This document shows positions 1-5,936 of a DNA stretch of 6,814 bases, one piece after another. Below the pieces are notes generated by a model. The model saw only the letters and a program-made list of their open reading frames with translations. It was not told the DNA's origin and made no database searches. The stretch covers positions 1 to 6,814 of the forward strand of contig JAJXXG010001101.1 of assembly GCA_021781255.1 (NCBI GenBank), in the 5' to 3' direction. A program made the position numbers and the translations under genes. Source of the DNA: Acidobacteriota bacterium (GTDB lineage: Bacteria; Acidobacteriota; Terriglobia; Terriglobales; Acidobacteriaceae). The number at the start of each line of letters is the position of its first letter. The first letter of the stretch is position 1.

Positions 1-2
1 GC

Positions 3-167
3 AGAGAAGCCGCCGCCGTCAACTCGCTCCGGCAAGTCGTCGATGATGCATTTGAGATCCCCTATCCTTGGGAAGTGGCGCCAAGATCTCAAGACCTTCT
101 ATGGAGAGAACATGTCGCTGCGGCAATCGCACGGAAGTGCCATGAGATCACGCTTTCCCTTGTATGA
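3..167 (+). CDS. 3' end of an unrecognised gene, cut by the window edge
   Basis: An open frame enters from the left edge and ends at TGA 165-167. It gives about 54 residues with a natural protein composition, including the stretch FEIPYPWEVAPRSQDLLWRE and ending HEITLSLV. I do not recognise the family. It is preferred over the other open frame here (which would extend the next gene upstream to 43 or beyond) because it stops 13 bases before an ATG that has a good ribosome binding site, the usual layout of genes in an operon. It is probably the upstream member of the operon that includes the nuclease-like gene and the WYL regulator. Its function would say much about what this locus does, but cannot be read from this fragment. 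Confidence 0.6.
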   Translation, partial: REAAAVNSLRQVVDDAFEIPYPWEVAPRSQDLLWREHVAAAIARKCHEITLSLV

Positions 168-170
168 TTT

Positions 171-174
171 GGAG
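171..174 (+). promoter_or_regulatory. Ribosome binding site that sets the start of the nuclease-like gene
   Basis: GGAG lies six bases before the ATG at 181, just after the stop of the preceding frame. The upstream ATGs at 43, 46, 112 and 142 have no comparable site at a suitable distance and would overlap the preceding gene. This supports the shorter, 210-residue product. Confidence 0.5.
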
Positions 175-180
175 CGGGCT

Positions 181-813
181 ATGACTGTAAGCAGAAAGGA
201 GTCAAGATTGATCGACCAGTTGAGGAGCGCCATCGACAGGACGGTGCAAGAATTTCGGAATTATCCTTACGATTTTCTCTCTGAAAGAGACATTCAGGCG
301 TTGCTTTTCAATGAGCTAAGGAAAGAGACGATCAGTCTCCGGTATCAACACAGTGCCGAAGGCAAGAATAGTGAATTCGGGTTCAGCGAGCCATTTTCAA
401 TCAACCCTGTAACGACAGAATATTATGTGCCCGAGGGGAAAATCGACGTAGCGGTGTTATCCGAGCCAGACTCCGCCTCAAATGTTTGGCGCCAGCCCTG
501 CCGCATTGCGATCGAAATCAAACTCTGGCAACCGCGCGAAAGAGAGCCGAAATATTTCAGAGATGTCGAAAAGCTTCAGCGTTATCAGGCGCACTTGCAG
601 ATGGCAGGACGTGCGTTTACAGGTGTTGCTATGTTGTTCGTTCATCCATGCATCGAGCAGATACCGACCGCCATTTCCAAGGAAGAGTTGGGGGACGCTT
701 ATCCGCAGAATGGTGTTGCATTGCATTTAGTAACCAAAGAAGGCCACTGGTGGAAGCAGATTCCGGCTCTATCACTTCCTCAACAGGGAGCCTCACTTGT
801 CCAGACGCACTAA
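181..813 (+). CDS. PD-(D/E)XK nuclease-like protein (210 aa)
   Basis: A soluble protein of 210 residues that looks like a small restriction-endonuclease-fold (PD-(D/E)XK) protein. An N-terminal helix carries SERDIQALLFNEL (E35 could be the helix acid). GKIDVAVL supplies a metal-binding aspartate (D89), and RIAIEIKLW is the hydrophobic strand with the ExK pair (E112, K114). A helix with DVEKLQRY follows (D128). This D...ExK order and spacing is the known signature of the fold; nuclease activity itself is inferred. No signal peptide or membrane segment is seen. The frame is open up to the left edge, but the start at 181 is chosen from its ribosome binding site and the upstream gene. Its 3' end overlaps the WYL regulator gene, so the two are probably translationally coupled. 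It could act on invading DNA as part of a defence system, or be a catalytically silent member of the fold. Confidence 0.65.
   Translation: MTVSRKESRLIDQLRSAIDRTVQEFRNYPYDFLSERDIQALLFNELRKETISLRYQHSAEGKNSEFGFSEPFSINPVTTEYYVPEGKIDVAVLSEPDSASNVWRQPCRIAIEIKLWQPREREPKYFRDVEKLQRYQAHLQMAGRAFTGVAMLFVHPCIEQIPTAISKEELGDAYPQNGVALHLVTKEGHWWKQIPALSLPQQGASLVQTH
786..799 (+). promoter_or_regulatory. Ribosome binding site and TTG start of the WYL regulator gene
   Basis: GGGAG at 786-790 lies six bases before TTG 797-799, inside the end of the nuclease-like gene. No ATG or GTG gives the complete N-terminal DNA-binding domain, so the TTG start is the best choice. The start inside the preceding gene implies coupled translation, and the TTG would keep regulator levels low. 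Confidence 0.55.
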
Positions 814-1810
814 CTCACTCCAAACTTTACATGTCGCCCTAGAATTGCTTCGGCGAATTCCGAAAGGGCGATCGGTAACGGCTCCGCAGTTGAAACAACA
901 ACTCGCGGAAGCTGGCATCGAGCGGGATGTTCGAACCATCGAGCGGCAACTCGAAGCCCTTTCCAGGCACTTTGAAATCGACCGTAACGAATCATGTAGG
1001 CCTTATCGTTATTGTTGGAAGCCCTCGGCCAAAGGAATATCCTTGCCCTCGCTAACAGCGCAGGAATGTCTGTTGCTGACTCTTGCCGAGCAACAATTGA
1101 AGCAACTTCTGCCGCCGCGCCTAATGAAAAAGATGTCGGCCTTCTTTGCGCAGGCCAGGATTCAGCTTGACGAGCAGCCTGCCGCAAAGCAGGAGCGCGA
1201 GTGGCTGAAGAAAGTTCGCGTCGTTGGCACAAGCCAGCCGCTCCTACCGCCGAAGGTGGACAATCTAGTCTTTGAGGAAGTCTGCAACGCTCTTTACGAA
1301 GACCGGTGGCTATCAATCGAGTATTGCAACGCCGCCGGGGAACTGGCCAAGAGTCGGGTCATGCCGTTGGGGCTGGTTCAGCAGGGACCACGCATGTATC
1401 TTGTCTGCCGCTTCGAAGGTTATGAGAACGAACGCAATCTGGCACTTCACCGCTTTGTGTCCGCTAAAGCATTGTCCCTGACGTTCAACCGCCCACTGGA
1501 ATTCGATCTCAAGCGATACGACAACGATGGGCGTTTCGGCTTCGGCAATGGCGAACCCATCCAACTCAGCTTTCGCATCGATAAGGATTACGCACTTCAT
1601 CTGCTCGAATCGCCACTGTCGGAGGATCAGCAGGTTTGTGAGGGACGAAGACACTATCAAATCAGCGCAACGGTCATTGATTCAGCGATGCTGGATTGGT
1701 GGCTGCGTGGCTTTGGAAAAGTGGTGAGCAGTATTTCGAAAACGAAGCTTGAAAGCAGGCAGGTACCGAAAGCGGGGATTGGTCCAGCGACCTCCCCAGT
1801 TCGGCGCTAA
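797..1810 (+). CDS. WYL-domain transcriptional regulator with N-terminal winged helix
   Basis: A 337-residue cytoplasmic regulator. Residues about 10-75 form a winged helix-turn-helix (SVTAPQLKQQLAEAGIERDVRTIERQLEAL with the wing PYRYCW). A helical linker follows. The WYL domain spans about 155-235, with EDRWLSIEY at 168-176, MPLGLV at 189-194, MYLVCRFEG at 200-208 and LALHRF at 215-220. Residues about 255-315 form the C-terminal extension typical of the family, ending DWWLRGFGKVV. The W-Y-L tripeptide that names the family reads M-Y-L here. WYL domains are known to sense nucleic-acid or nucleotide ligands, and proteins of this architecture (BrxR, CapW) repress phage-defence loci. The overlap with the nuclease-like gene suggests that it regulates its own operon; that is inferred. 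The last 15 or so residues (KAGIGPATSPVRR) lie outside the family's usual end. Family call is firm, target unknown. Confidence 0.85.
   Translation: MSRRTNSLQTLHVALELLRRIPKGRSVTAPQLKQQLAEAGIERDVRTIERQLEALSRHFEIDRNESCRPYRYCWKPSAKGISLPSLTAQECLLLTLAEQQLKQLLPPRLMKKMSAFFAQARIQLDEQPAAKQEREWLKKVRVVGTSQPLLPPKVDNLVFEEVCNALYEDRWLSIEYCNAAGELAKSRVMPLGLVQQGPRMYLVCRFEGYENERNLALHRFVSAKALSLTFNRPLEFDLKRYDNDGRFGFGNGEPIQLSFRIDKDYALHLLESPLSEDQQVCEGRRHYQISATVIDSAMLDWWLRGFGKVVSSISKTKLESRQVPKAGIGPATSPVRR
1774..1797. repeat. Imperfect hairpin at the 3' end of the WYL gene
   Basis: GGGGA (1774-1778) can pair with TCCCC (1793-1797) and GGTC (1781-1784) with GACC (1789-1792), with a two-base bulge and a four-base loop. 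It lies within the last codons of the WYL gene. There is no run of T on either side, so it is not a standard intrinsic terminator. It could slow or end transcription weakly, or be chance. Confidence 0.35.
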
Positions 1811-1887
1811 AACAGAAGAGCAACCTATTGCTCTCGCGGCTTTCCGATTGTGCCGATCACTTCCAGCAGATGTCTCAACGCGCCTTC

Positions 1888-1908
1888 CTGATGCCTATCG
1901 GGCATCAG
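1888..1908. repeat. 8-bp perfect inverted repeat before the first HTH gene
   Basis: CTGATGCC (1888-1895) and GGCATCAG (1901-1908) flank the five-base loop TATCG, in the gap between the WYL gene and the first small HTH gene. No T-tract follows on either strand, so it is either a weak terminator-like structure or a regulator binding site. A stem of this size is not rare by chance in a window this long. Confidence 0.35.
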
Positions 1909-1962
1909 TCTTGACGAAAAAGGTCTTGGACGCCTGTGGAATTTTGGGGCACTCTCGTGGAA

Positions 1963-1970
1963 AAGGAGGT
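1963..1970 (+). promoter_or_regulatory. Near-perfect Shine-Dalgarno sequence of the first HTH gene
   Basis: AAGGAGGT lies five bases before the ATG at 1976. It is the strongest ribosome binding site in the left part of the window, so this short gene is very likely translated, and efficiently. Confidence 0.75.
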
Positions 1971-1975
1971 CGCTA

Positions 1976-2215
1976 ATGGCACAGGTGGTAGCAAAATTCC
2001 CCCCTCGCTCAGTCGACAATCATTCATTCGGCATTCCTGATTTTGAACCTCTTCTCAACAGCCATCAGGCCGCACAGCTCTTAGACATCCACCATAAGAC
2101 CCTGCAAAAGTTGGCGAGGCGTGGAGAGATTCACGGCTCCCATGTAGGAAAAATGTGGCGTTTCCGCGCATCTGACCTGAACGCATGGCTGGATCGACAG
2201 GAACGCGCGAGCTGA
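1976..2215 (+). CDS. Excisionase/MerR-like helix-turn-helix protein 1 (79 aa)
   Basis: A small DNA-binding protein of the HTH_17 (excisionase, Xis/MerR-type) family. After about 25 variable residues it reads LLNSHQAAQLLDIHHKTLQ and then KLARRGEIHGSHVGKMWRF, ending SDLNAWLDRQ. This is the family pattern: an HTH beginning S-x-x-Q-A-A-x-L-L, a recognition helix, then the wing with G-x-x-W-R-F and a last helix with W-L. Length (79 residues) is normal. Such proteins work as excisionases that steer integrases, or as small repressors and activators of mobile elements. No integrase is encoded in the window, so the role here is open. It follows the WYL gene by 165 bases and has its own strong ribosome binding site. 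It does not resemble the second HTH protein closely beyond the shared fold. Confidence 0.82.
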   Translation: MAQVVAKFPPRSVDNHSFGIPDFEPLLNSHQAAQLLDIHHKTLQKLARRGEIHGSHVGKMWRFRASDLNAWLDRQERAS

Positions 2216-2266
2216 GATTCGATCCCTGAGAGCAGACCACAAGCAGTTGTCTTCCCCTGATTTCTC

Positions 2267-2280
2267 GTCGCAATTGCGAC
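2267..2280. promoter_or_regulatory. 14-bp perfect palindrome, candidate operator
   Basis: GTCGCAATTGCGAC reads the same on both strands. It lies in the 165-base gap between the two HTH genes, about 100 bases before the second. A two-fold symmetric site in this position suits binding by a dimeric regulator such as one of the neighbouring proteins. About 0.4 such palindromes would be expected by chance in 6.8 kb, so position rather than rarity is the argument. Confidence 0.35.
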
Positions 2281-2380
2281 CGAAAACCCGCGGACGCTTG
2301 ATCTGCCTCAGTTAGACATTGACCGCTTTGAATTTTTTCGCGCTACACCCAAAACCTTTCGAGCCATTCGGAGATGAGTC

Positions 2381-2623
2381 ATGAACAATGCGCCGCCACC
2401 GACCAAGAAAGGCCCCGCAAAAGCAGACCTGAGTATGGACGAGAAACTACTGATCGGACGCCAAGAGGCGGCTGCGATTTTATCCATCAGCCAGAGAGCC
2501 TTGGACTATCTCGTCGCAAATAAGCAACTACAGGTGAGACGAATCGGATCGCGGGTTTTGATCCCTCGCTCCGAGTTGCTGCGATTTGTGCGCGCTGATC
2601 ACCCTGAACGCATCGCAAGCTGA
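2381..2623 (+). CDS. Excisionase/MerR-like helix-turn-helix protein 2 (80 aa)
   Basis: A second small HTH_17-type DNA-binding protein. The first 22 residues are a charged, proline-rich leader (PPPTKKGPAKADLS). The domain is LIGRQEAAAILSISQRALDY followed by LVANKQLQVRRIGSRVLIP and SELLRFVRAD. The pattern R-Q-E-A-A-x-I-L, the wing R-I-G-S-R-V-L-I-P and the last helix are those of the excisionase/MerR-like family that accompanies integrated elements. The ATG at 2381 has GGAGA at 2370-2374. A possible -35 box TTGACC (2319-2324) is followed after 17 bases by only a poor -10, so I do not call a promoter. The gene is the last one before tRNA-Asn, which fits a remnant of an element integrated at the tRNA. 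It could equally be a free-standing regulator. Confidence 0.78.
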   Translation: MNNAPPPTKKGPAKADLSMDEKLLIGRQEAAAILSISQRALDYLVANKQLQVRRIGSRVLIPRSELLRFVRADHPERIAS

Positions 2624-2840
2624 GAAACTAGCACTTCCCTTGCACAGTTCTCAACAGCTCTCAGGATGATCACATCTGGACTGCATCAAATCAAAATCGA
2701 GAACGTCGATCCCTCACCGCACACTAGCGATCCACGATCGCGCCAGAGAGGAAAATTGCTGGTCGTAGAGCGCAGTTCCGATACGCCAAAAAATATGTTC
2801 CGGCACTGATTGGTCGAACAGCCACCAAAACAGCCACTCG

Positions 2841-2873
2841 TCCAAAAACAAAATGGCAGCCGATTTGGCTGCC
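2841..2873 (-). terminator. Intrinsic terminator of the tRNA-Asn transcript
   Basis: Read on the minus strand, GGCAGCC and GGCTGCC form a perfect 7-bp stem with a five-base loop (2855-2873). It is followed at once by ATTTTGTTTTTGG (2842-2854). It lies about 30 bases past the 3' end of the tRNA in the right direction, so it is a convincing rho-independent terminator for it. Confidence 0.8.
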
Positions 2874-2899
2874 GCGCATCCTACTTATTTTATTGTGCT

Positions 2900-2977
<78 letters not shown>

Positions 2978-3003
2978 TGTCTGGCGCTTGATTATCTTCT
3001 ACC

Positions 3004-3032
3004 AAATTATCAGACCGGGAGGGCGGCGTCAA
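3004..3032 (-). promoter_or_regulatory. Probable promoter of tRNA-Asn
   Basis: On the minus strand a TTGACG -35 box (3032-3027) is followed after 17 bases by TAATTT (3009-3004), or after 15 bases by the better -10 match GATAAT (3011-3006). A second GATAAT lies at 2996-2991 but lacks a -35 at the right distance. Transcription from the first pair would begin roughly 20 bases before the mature tRNA end. Confidence 0.5.
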
Positions 3033-3086
3033 AATGGGGCTTCGGGTGCGCCGGAGAGGTGCTGGCGATAGGATAGAAGCAGCCAG

Positions 3087-3095
3087 AAGAGGAGG
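3087..3095 (+). promoter_or_regulatory. Ribosome binding site that sets the start of the CMD-family gene
   Basis: AAGAGGAGG lies four bases before the ATG at 3100. It decides against the in-frame ATG at 3034, which would add 22 arginine- and glycine-rich residues (MGLRVRRRGAGDRIEAARRG and so on) foreign to the family. Confidence 0.75.
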
Positions 3096-3099
3096 CGCA

Positions 3100-3678
3100 A
3101 TGTCCCGGATCAGCCGGCTCGACCGCAGCGAAGTGATGCCGGATATCGCGGCGCTCTACGACAAGGCGTTTGCCCAGCGCGGCAACGTGCCGAACATGTT
3201 TCGCGTAATGGCGCACCGGCCTGAAATCTTCGCGACGATGCAGGCGCATTTTGCCGCTGTGCTGAACACAGGCACGGTTCCGACGAAGCTGAAGGAGTTG
3301 ATCATCGTTCGCACCAGCCAGGTGAATGCGACGCCCTACTGCCTGGCAAGCCACACAATTCTTGCCAGAAATCTGGGCTGGACCGATGAGCAGGTTGCGC
3401 ATCTGGCGGAGTGGCGCGAGCGTGGAGACTTTACGCCCGCGGAGAAGGCAGCGTTGCGCCTCGCCGAGACCGTGACGCGCGATGCGCACACTGTGACGGA
3501 CGAGCAGTTCGCGGAGCTGCGCGGCTTCTACCAACAAGGCGAGATTGTGGAGCTGCTCTGCGCGATTGGCCTGTTCAACTACTTCAACCGCTTCAACAAC
3601 GCGCTGCAGATGGAGCCAACCAGGCCCGGCGAAGGCGGCAGCGTGACGCCAGAGGCGGCAACAACGACCGCACGCTAA
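3100..3678 (+). CDS. Carboxymuconolactone decarboxylase/AhpD-like protein (192 aa)
   Basis: A cytoplasmic, mostly helical protein of the CMD family, which includes AhpD-type alkylhydroperoxidases. It begins SRISRLDRSEVMPDIAALYD, continues GNVPNMFRVMAHRPEIF, and carries the family core KLKELIIVRTSQVNATPYCLASHTILAR. C81 and H85 match the second cysteine and the histidine of the AhpD active site, and E66 matches its proton-relay glutamate. The first cysteine of the CxxC pair is replaced by T78. The helices EWRERGDFTPAEKAALRLAE and IVELLCAIGLFNYFNRFNNA complete the fold, followed by an alanine/threonine-rich tail. Known family members reduce peroxides by a CxxC disulfide cycle or decarboxylate lactones. 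With one cysteine the peroxidase cycle would need C154 or a partner thiol, so the reaction is uncertain. The gene is 57 bases upstream of the HAD gene and may share its transcript. Confidence 0.85.
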   Translation: MSRISRLDRSEVMPDIAALYDKAFAQRGNVPNMFRVMAHRPEIFATMQAHFAAVLNTGTVPTKLKELIIVRTSQVNATPYCLASHTILARNLGWTDEQVAHLAEWRERGDFTPAEKAALRLAETVTRDAHTVTDEQFAELRGFYQQGEIVELLCAIGLFNYFNRFNNALQMEPTRPGEGGSVTPEAATTTAR

Positions 3679-3735
3679 GTACCCTGCACTGCCAGAAAGA
3701 CCGAATTATCCCCGCCAAGGAGCTGTATTTACCGC

Positions 3736-4329
3736 ATGAAACTGCAATTGCCCGCCGGCGCGTTTCGCGCTTATCTTTTCGACTGCGATGGAACAATCGT
3801 CGACTCGATGCCGCTGCACTACGTGGCCTGGAAGCAATCGCTGGCGGAATGGAACTGCGAGTTTGCCGAGAAGCTTTTTTACGCCTGGGGCGGCAGACCT
3901 GTCACAGAGATCATTGCCGCGCTGAATGCGCAGCATGGGCTGAACATGCCCGTGGACGCGGTCGCAAAGCGCAAAGAGAATCTCTACTACGAACAACTGC
4001 TGCAGCTCCAGGCCATTCCCGAGGTGTTGGAGCACATCGAGGCGCAGCATGGCCGGATTCCGTTTGCCGTAGTGTCAGGCAGCCGGCGCAACTCTGTTGT
4101 GGGTTCGCTGACGGCGCTGAATCTGCTGGACAAATTTGAGACGCTTGTGTGCGCCGAGGACTACAAGAACGGGAAGCCCACGCCAGATGGGTTCCTGCTG
4201 GCTGCCGAGCGGTTGGGCATTGCGCCGGAGGATTGCCTGGTATTTGAAGACACCGATATGGGCATTGAGGCGGCAACCGCAGCGGGAATGGCGTCCGTGA
4301 GGGTGCCGCAGCCCTGGGAGAGGAACTGA
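3736..4329 (+). CDS. HAD-superfamily sugar-phosphate phosphatase, YqaB/beta-phosphoglucomutase-like
   Basis: A 197-residue haloacid-dehalogenase enzyme with a C1 helical cap. Motif I is FDCDGTIVDS at 15-24 (nucleophile D16, acid/base D18). The cap follows (HYVAWKQSLAEWN to the helix ending about residue 100). Motif II is VVSGS with S114, motif III K147 in KNGKPTP, and motif IV FEDTDMGIEAA at 170-180. Length and pattern match E. coli YqaB (fructose-1-phosphate phosphatase) and the related beta-phosphoglucomutases, so the substrate is probably a small sugar phosphate in the cytoplasm. The sequence does not settle phosphatase versus mutase. AGGAG at 3718-3722 lies 13 bases before the ATG, a long spacing, but no better start is seen. 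It lies between the CMD and glycosyltransferase genes with no terminator between them. The tandem GGAACTGA repeat at 4322-4337 includes its stop codon. Confidence 0.85.
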   Translation: MKLQLPAGAFRAYLFDCDGTIVDSMPLHYVAWKQSLAEWNCEFAEKLFYAWGGRPVTEIIAALNAQHGLNMPVDAVAKRKENLYYEQLLQLQAIPEVLEHIEAQHGRIPFAVVSGSRRNSVVGSLTALNLLDKFETLVCAEDYKNGKPTPDGFLLAAERLGIAPEDCLVFEDTDMGIEAATAAGMASVRVPQPWERN

Positions 4330-4388
4330 GGAACTGAGGCGGCCGCTACCGCGTATCTCTCTCGATAGAAAGATAAGTGCAGGACCGC

Positions 4389-5918
4389 ATGTCTTCCCTG
4401 GAAAGAGCACAGACACGAGAACATCCGGATGCGCGCGCGCACGCCGATTGGGCCGTGCTGTTTGGCATTGCTTCAATTATTGCAGTGGCGCACCTGCTGA
4501 CCAATGGGCGCTACGGATTTCATCGCGACGAATTGCAGTTCCTGAGCGACGCGCGCCATCTGGACTGGGGATTCGTTGCGTATCCACCGCTGACGCCATT
4601 TCTGGAGCACATTGGCCTGACTGTTTTCGGCTTGTCGATGATGGGGCTGCGGCTTTTCTCAGTGATTGCGCAGGCCGTGGCGATTGTGGTTACCGGGCTG
4701 ATGGCCTGCGAGCTGGGCGCTGGACGGCTTGCGCAGGCTGTGGCCGCACTGGCGGTGACGCTGTCGCCTCTGCCGCTCTTCAGCGGCACGGAGTTCCAAT
4801 ACACCAGCTTCGACTACCTGTGGTGGGTGCTGATCGCATACTTCACGATTCGACTGCTGCAATCGGATGATCCGCGCTGGTGGATGGCGATTGGCGCCGC
4901 TGTTGGGCTGGGGCTGCTGACCAAATATTCGATTGTGTTCTTCATTGCCGGTCTTCTGGGCGGGGTTGCGCTGACGAGCGCGCGGCGCTACGTGAAGAGT
5001 GGCTGGTTCTGGGGTGGCGTCGCAACGGCGCTGGTCATCTTTCTGCCGAACTTGCTCTGGCTGGTGCGCCACGACTTCATCTCCTACCACTTCCTCCAGC
5101 ACATCCACAAGCGCGACGTGGGCGAAGGGCGCGCGAATGGCTTTCTCGCTGATCAGGTGCTGATTTGCATCAATGTGTTCGCGGTTCCGCTGGCGTTGAC
5201 AGGACTCCTGTTTTATTTTCGCGAACGGCGTTATCGGATGCTGGGCTGGATGTACGTGATTCCGCTGGCGCTTTTCTATCTGGCCAGGGGACGGGGCTAC
5301 TACATGAGCGCTGCGTATCCCATGCTGCTGGCCGCGGGCGCGGCGGGGGCCGAGCGCGTTTTGGCGTTGCTGCGTCCGCGCAGCAGGCGCATCATCACGG
5401 CAGTTTTCATCGGCGGACTTGCGGTGTGCGGAGCGTATGTGTGCGCGATAGTGCTGCCGCTGGCGGCATCGGGGCCGCTGCGGGACTTTGCGCTGAAGCG
5501 CAACAGCGACCTGCGCGAGGAGATTGGCTGGAATGAGCTGGTCAAAACCGTCGCGGGGATTCGCGACTCACTGCCTCTGGAACAGCAGGCTGCCACGGGA
5601 GTGCTGGTGGGCAACTACGGCGAACAGGGCGCAATCGAGATGCTTGGGCCTGCGTATCATCTTCCCGCGCCAATCAGCATGACCAACTCGGCGTGGCTGC
5701 GCGGCTATCCCACGCCAACTCCGACGACCCTCATCGTCCTCGGCTTCACGCGCAACGATGCGGAAAAGGCCTTCATTGGCTGCCGTCTGGCTGGACATAA
5801 CGGCAACAGCGAAGGCGTGAAGAATGAAGAGAGCAAGGAACATCCTGACATCTTTATCTGCGGCCCGCCGCGCAAACCTTGGCCTGTCTTCTGGCGGGAC
5901 AACCAGCGGTTCGGATGA
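4389..5918 (+). CDS. GT39-family (PMT_2-type) membrane glycosyltransferase
   Basis: A 509-residue inner-membrane protein of the GT-C fold, like bacterial dolichol-phosphate-mannose/ArnT-type glycosyltransferases. After a polar N-terminus, a first membrane helix (about 21-38) leads to NGRYGFHRDELQFLSDARHL, with the D47-E48 pair in the first periplasmic loop that is the known catalytic motif. It continues WGFVAYPPLTPFLEHIG, the conserved P-P-L-T segment. About ten further hydrophobic segments follow up to residue 360, including the GRGYYMSAAYPMLLAAG segment common in this family. A soluble domain ends the protein (about 365-509). Such enzymes move a sugar from a polyprenyl-phosphate donor to lipid, glycan or protein outside the membrane; donor and acceptor are unknown. 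ATG 4389 has AGGA at 4381-4384. A GTG at 4377 would add four residues and cannot be excluded. It may share a transcript with the HAD gene 59 bases upstream. Confidence 0.85.
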   Translation: MSSLERAQTREHPDARAHADWAVLFGIASIIAVAHLLTNGRYGFHRDELQFLSDARHLDWGFVAYPPLTPFLEHIGLTVFGLSMMGLRLFSVIAQAVAIVVTGLMACELGAGRLAQAVAALAVTLSPLPLFSGTEFQYTSFDYLWWVLIAYFTIRLLQSDDPRWWMAIGAAVGLGLLTKYSIVFFIAGLLGGVALTSARRYVKSGWFWGGVATALVIFLPNLLWLVRHDFISYHFLQHIHKRDVGEGRANGFLADQVLICINVFAVPLALTGLLFYFRERRYRMLGWMYVIPLALFYLARGRGYYMSAAYPMLLAAGAAGAERVLALLRPRSRRIITAVFIGGLAVCGAYVCAIVLPLAASGPLRDFALKRNSDLREEIGWNELVKTVAGIRDSLPLEQQAATGVLVGNYGEQGAIEMLGPAYHLPAPISMTNSAWLRGYPTPTPTTLIVLGFTRNDAEKAFIGCRLAGHNGNSEGVKNEESKEHPDIFICGPPRKPWPVFWRDNQRFG

Positions 5919-5936
5919 GGCGAACATGCGCGGCGT

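Noticed and set aside
2648..2665. Near-copy (16 of 18 bases) of 2052-2069, a segment inside HTH gene 1, possibly a decayed paralogue
   Set aside because: The similarity fades directly after it, and roughly one match of this quality is expected by chance in a window of this size.
2666..2809. Plus-strand open frame of 47 codons starting MITSGLHQIKIENVDP in the gap before the tRNA
   Set aside because: It has no properly spaced ribosome binding site and no recognisable motif. It merely continues the frame of HTH protein 2 after its stop, and an open stretch this short is expected by chance.
2817..2837. Direct repeat AACAGCCAC at 2817-2825 and 2829-2837
   Set aside because: Only two short copies without a third, and no link to a gene start or to the tRNA end. 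Not enough for an iteron or attachment site.
4322..4337. Tandem duplication GGAACTGA across the stop of the HAD gene
   Set aside because: Two copies of eight bases are ordinary slippage. The stop and reading frame are the same with or without the second copy.
4448..5536. Long alternative frames inside the glycosyltransferase gene on both strands
   Set aside because: They are shadow frames in GC-rich coding DNA. The 509-residue frame has the family motifs and membrane segments, and the others have neither domain nor ribosome binding site.
5909..5925. Inverted repeat GTTCG/CGAAC between the convergent glycosyltransferase and CAP genes, as a possible shared terminator
   Set aside because: The stem is only five pairs with a seven-base loop, and there is no T-tract on either strand.
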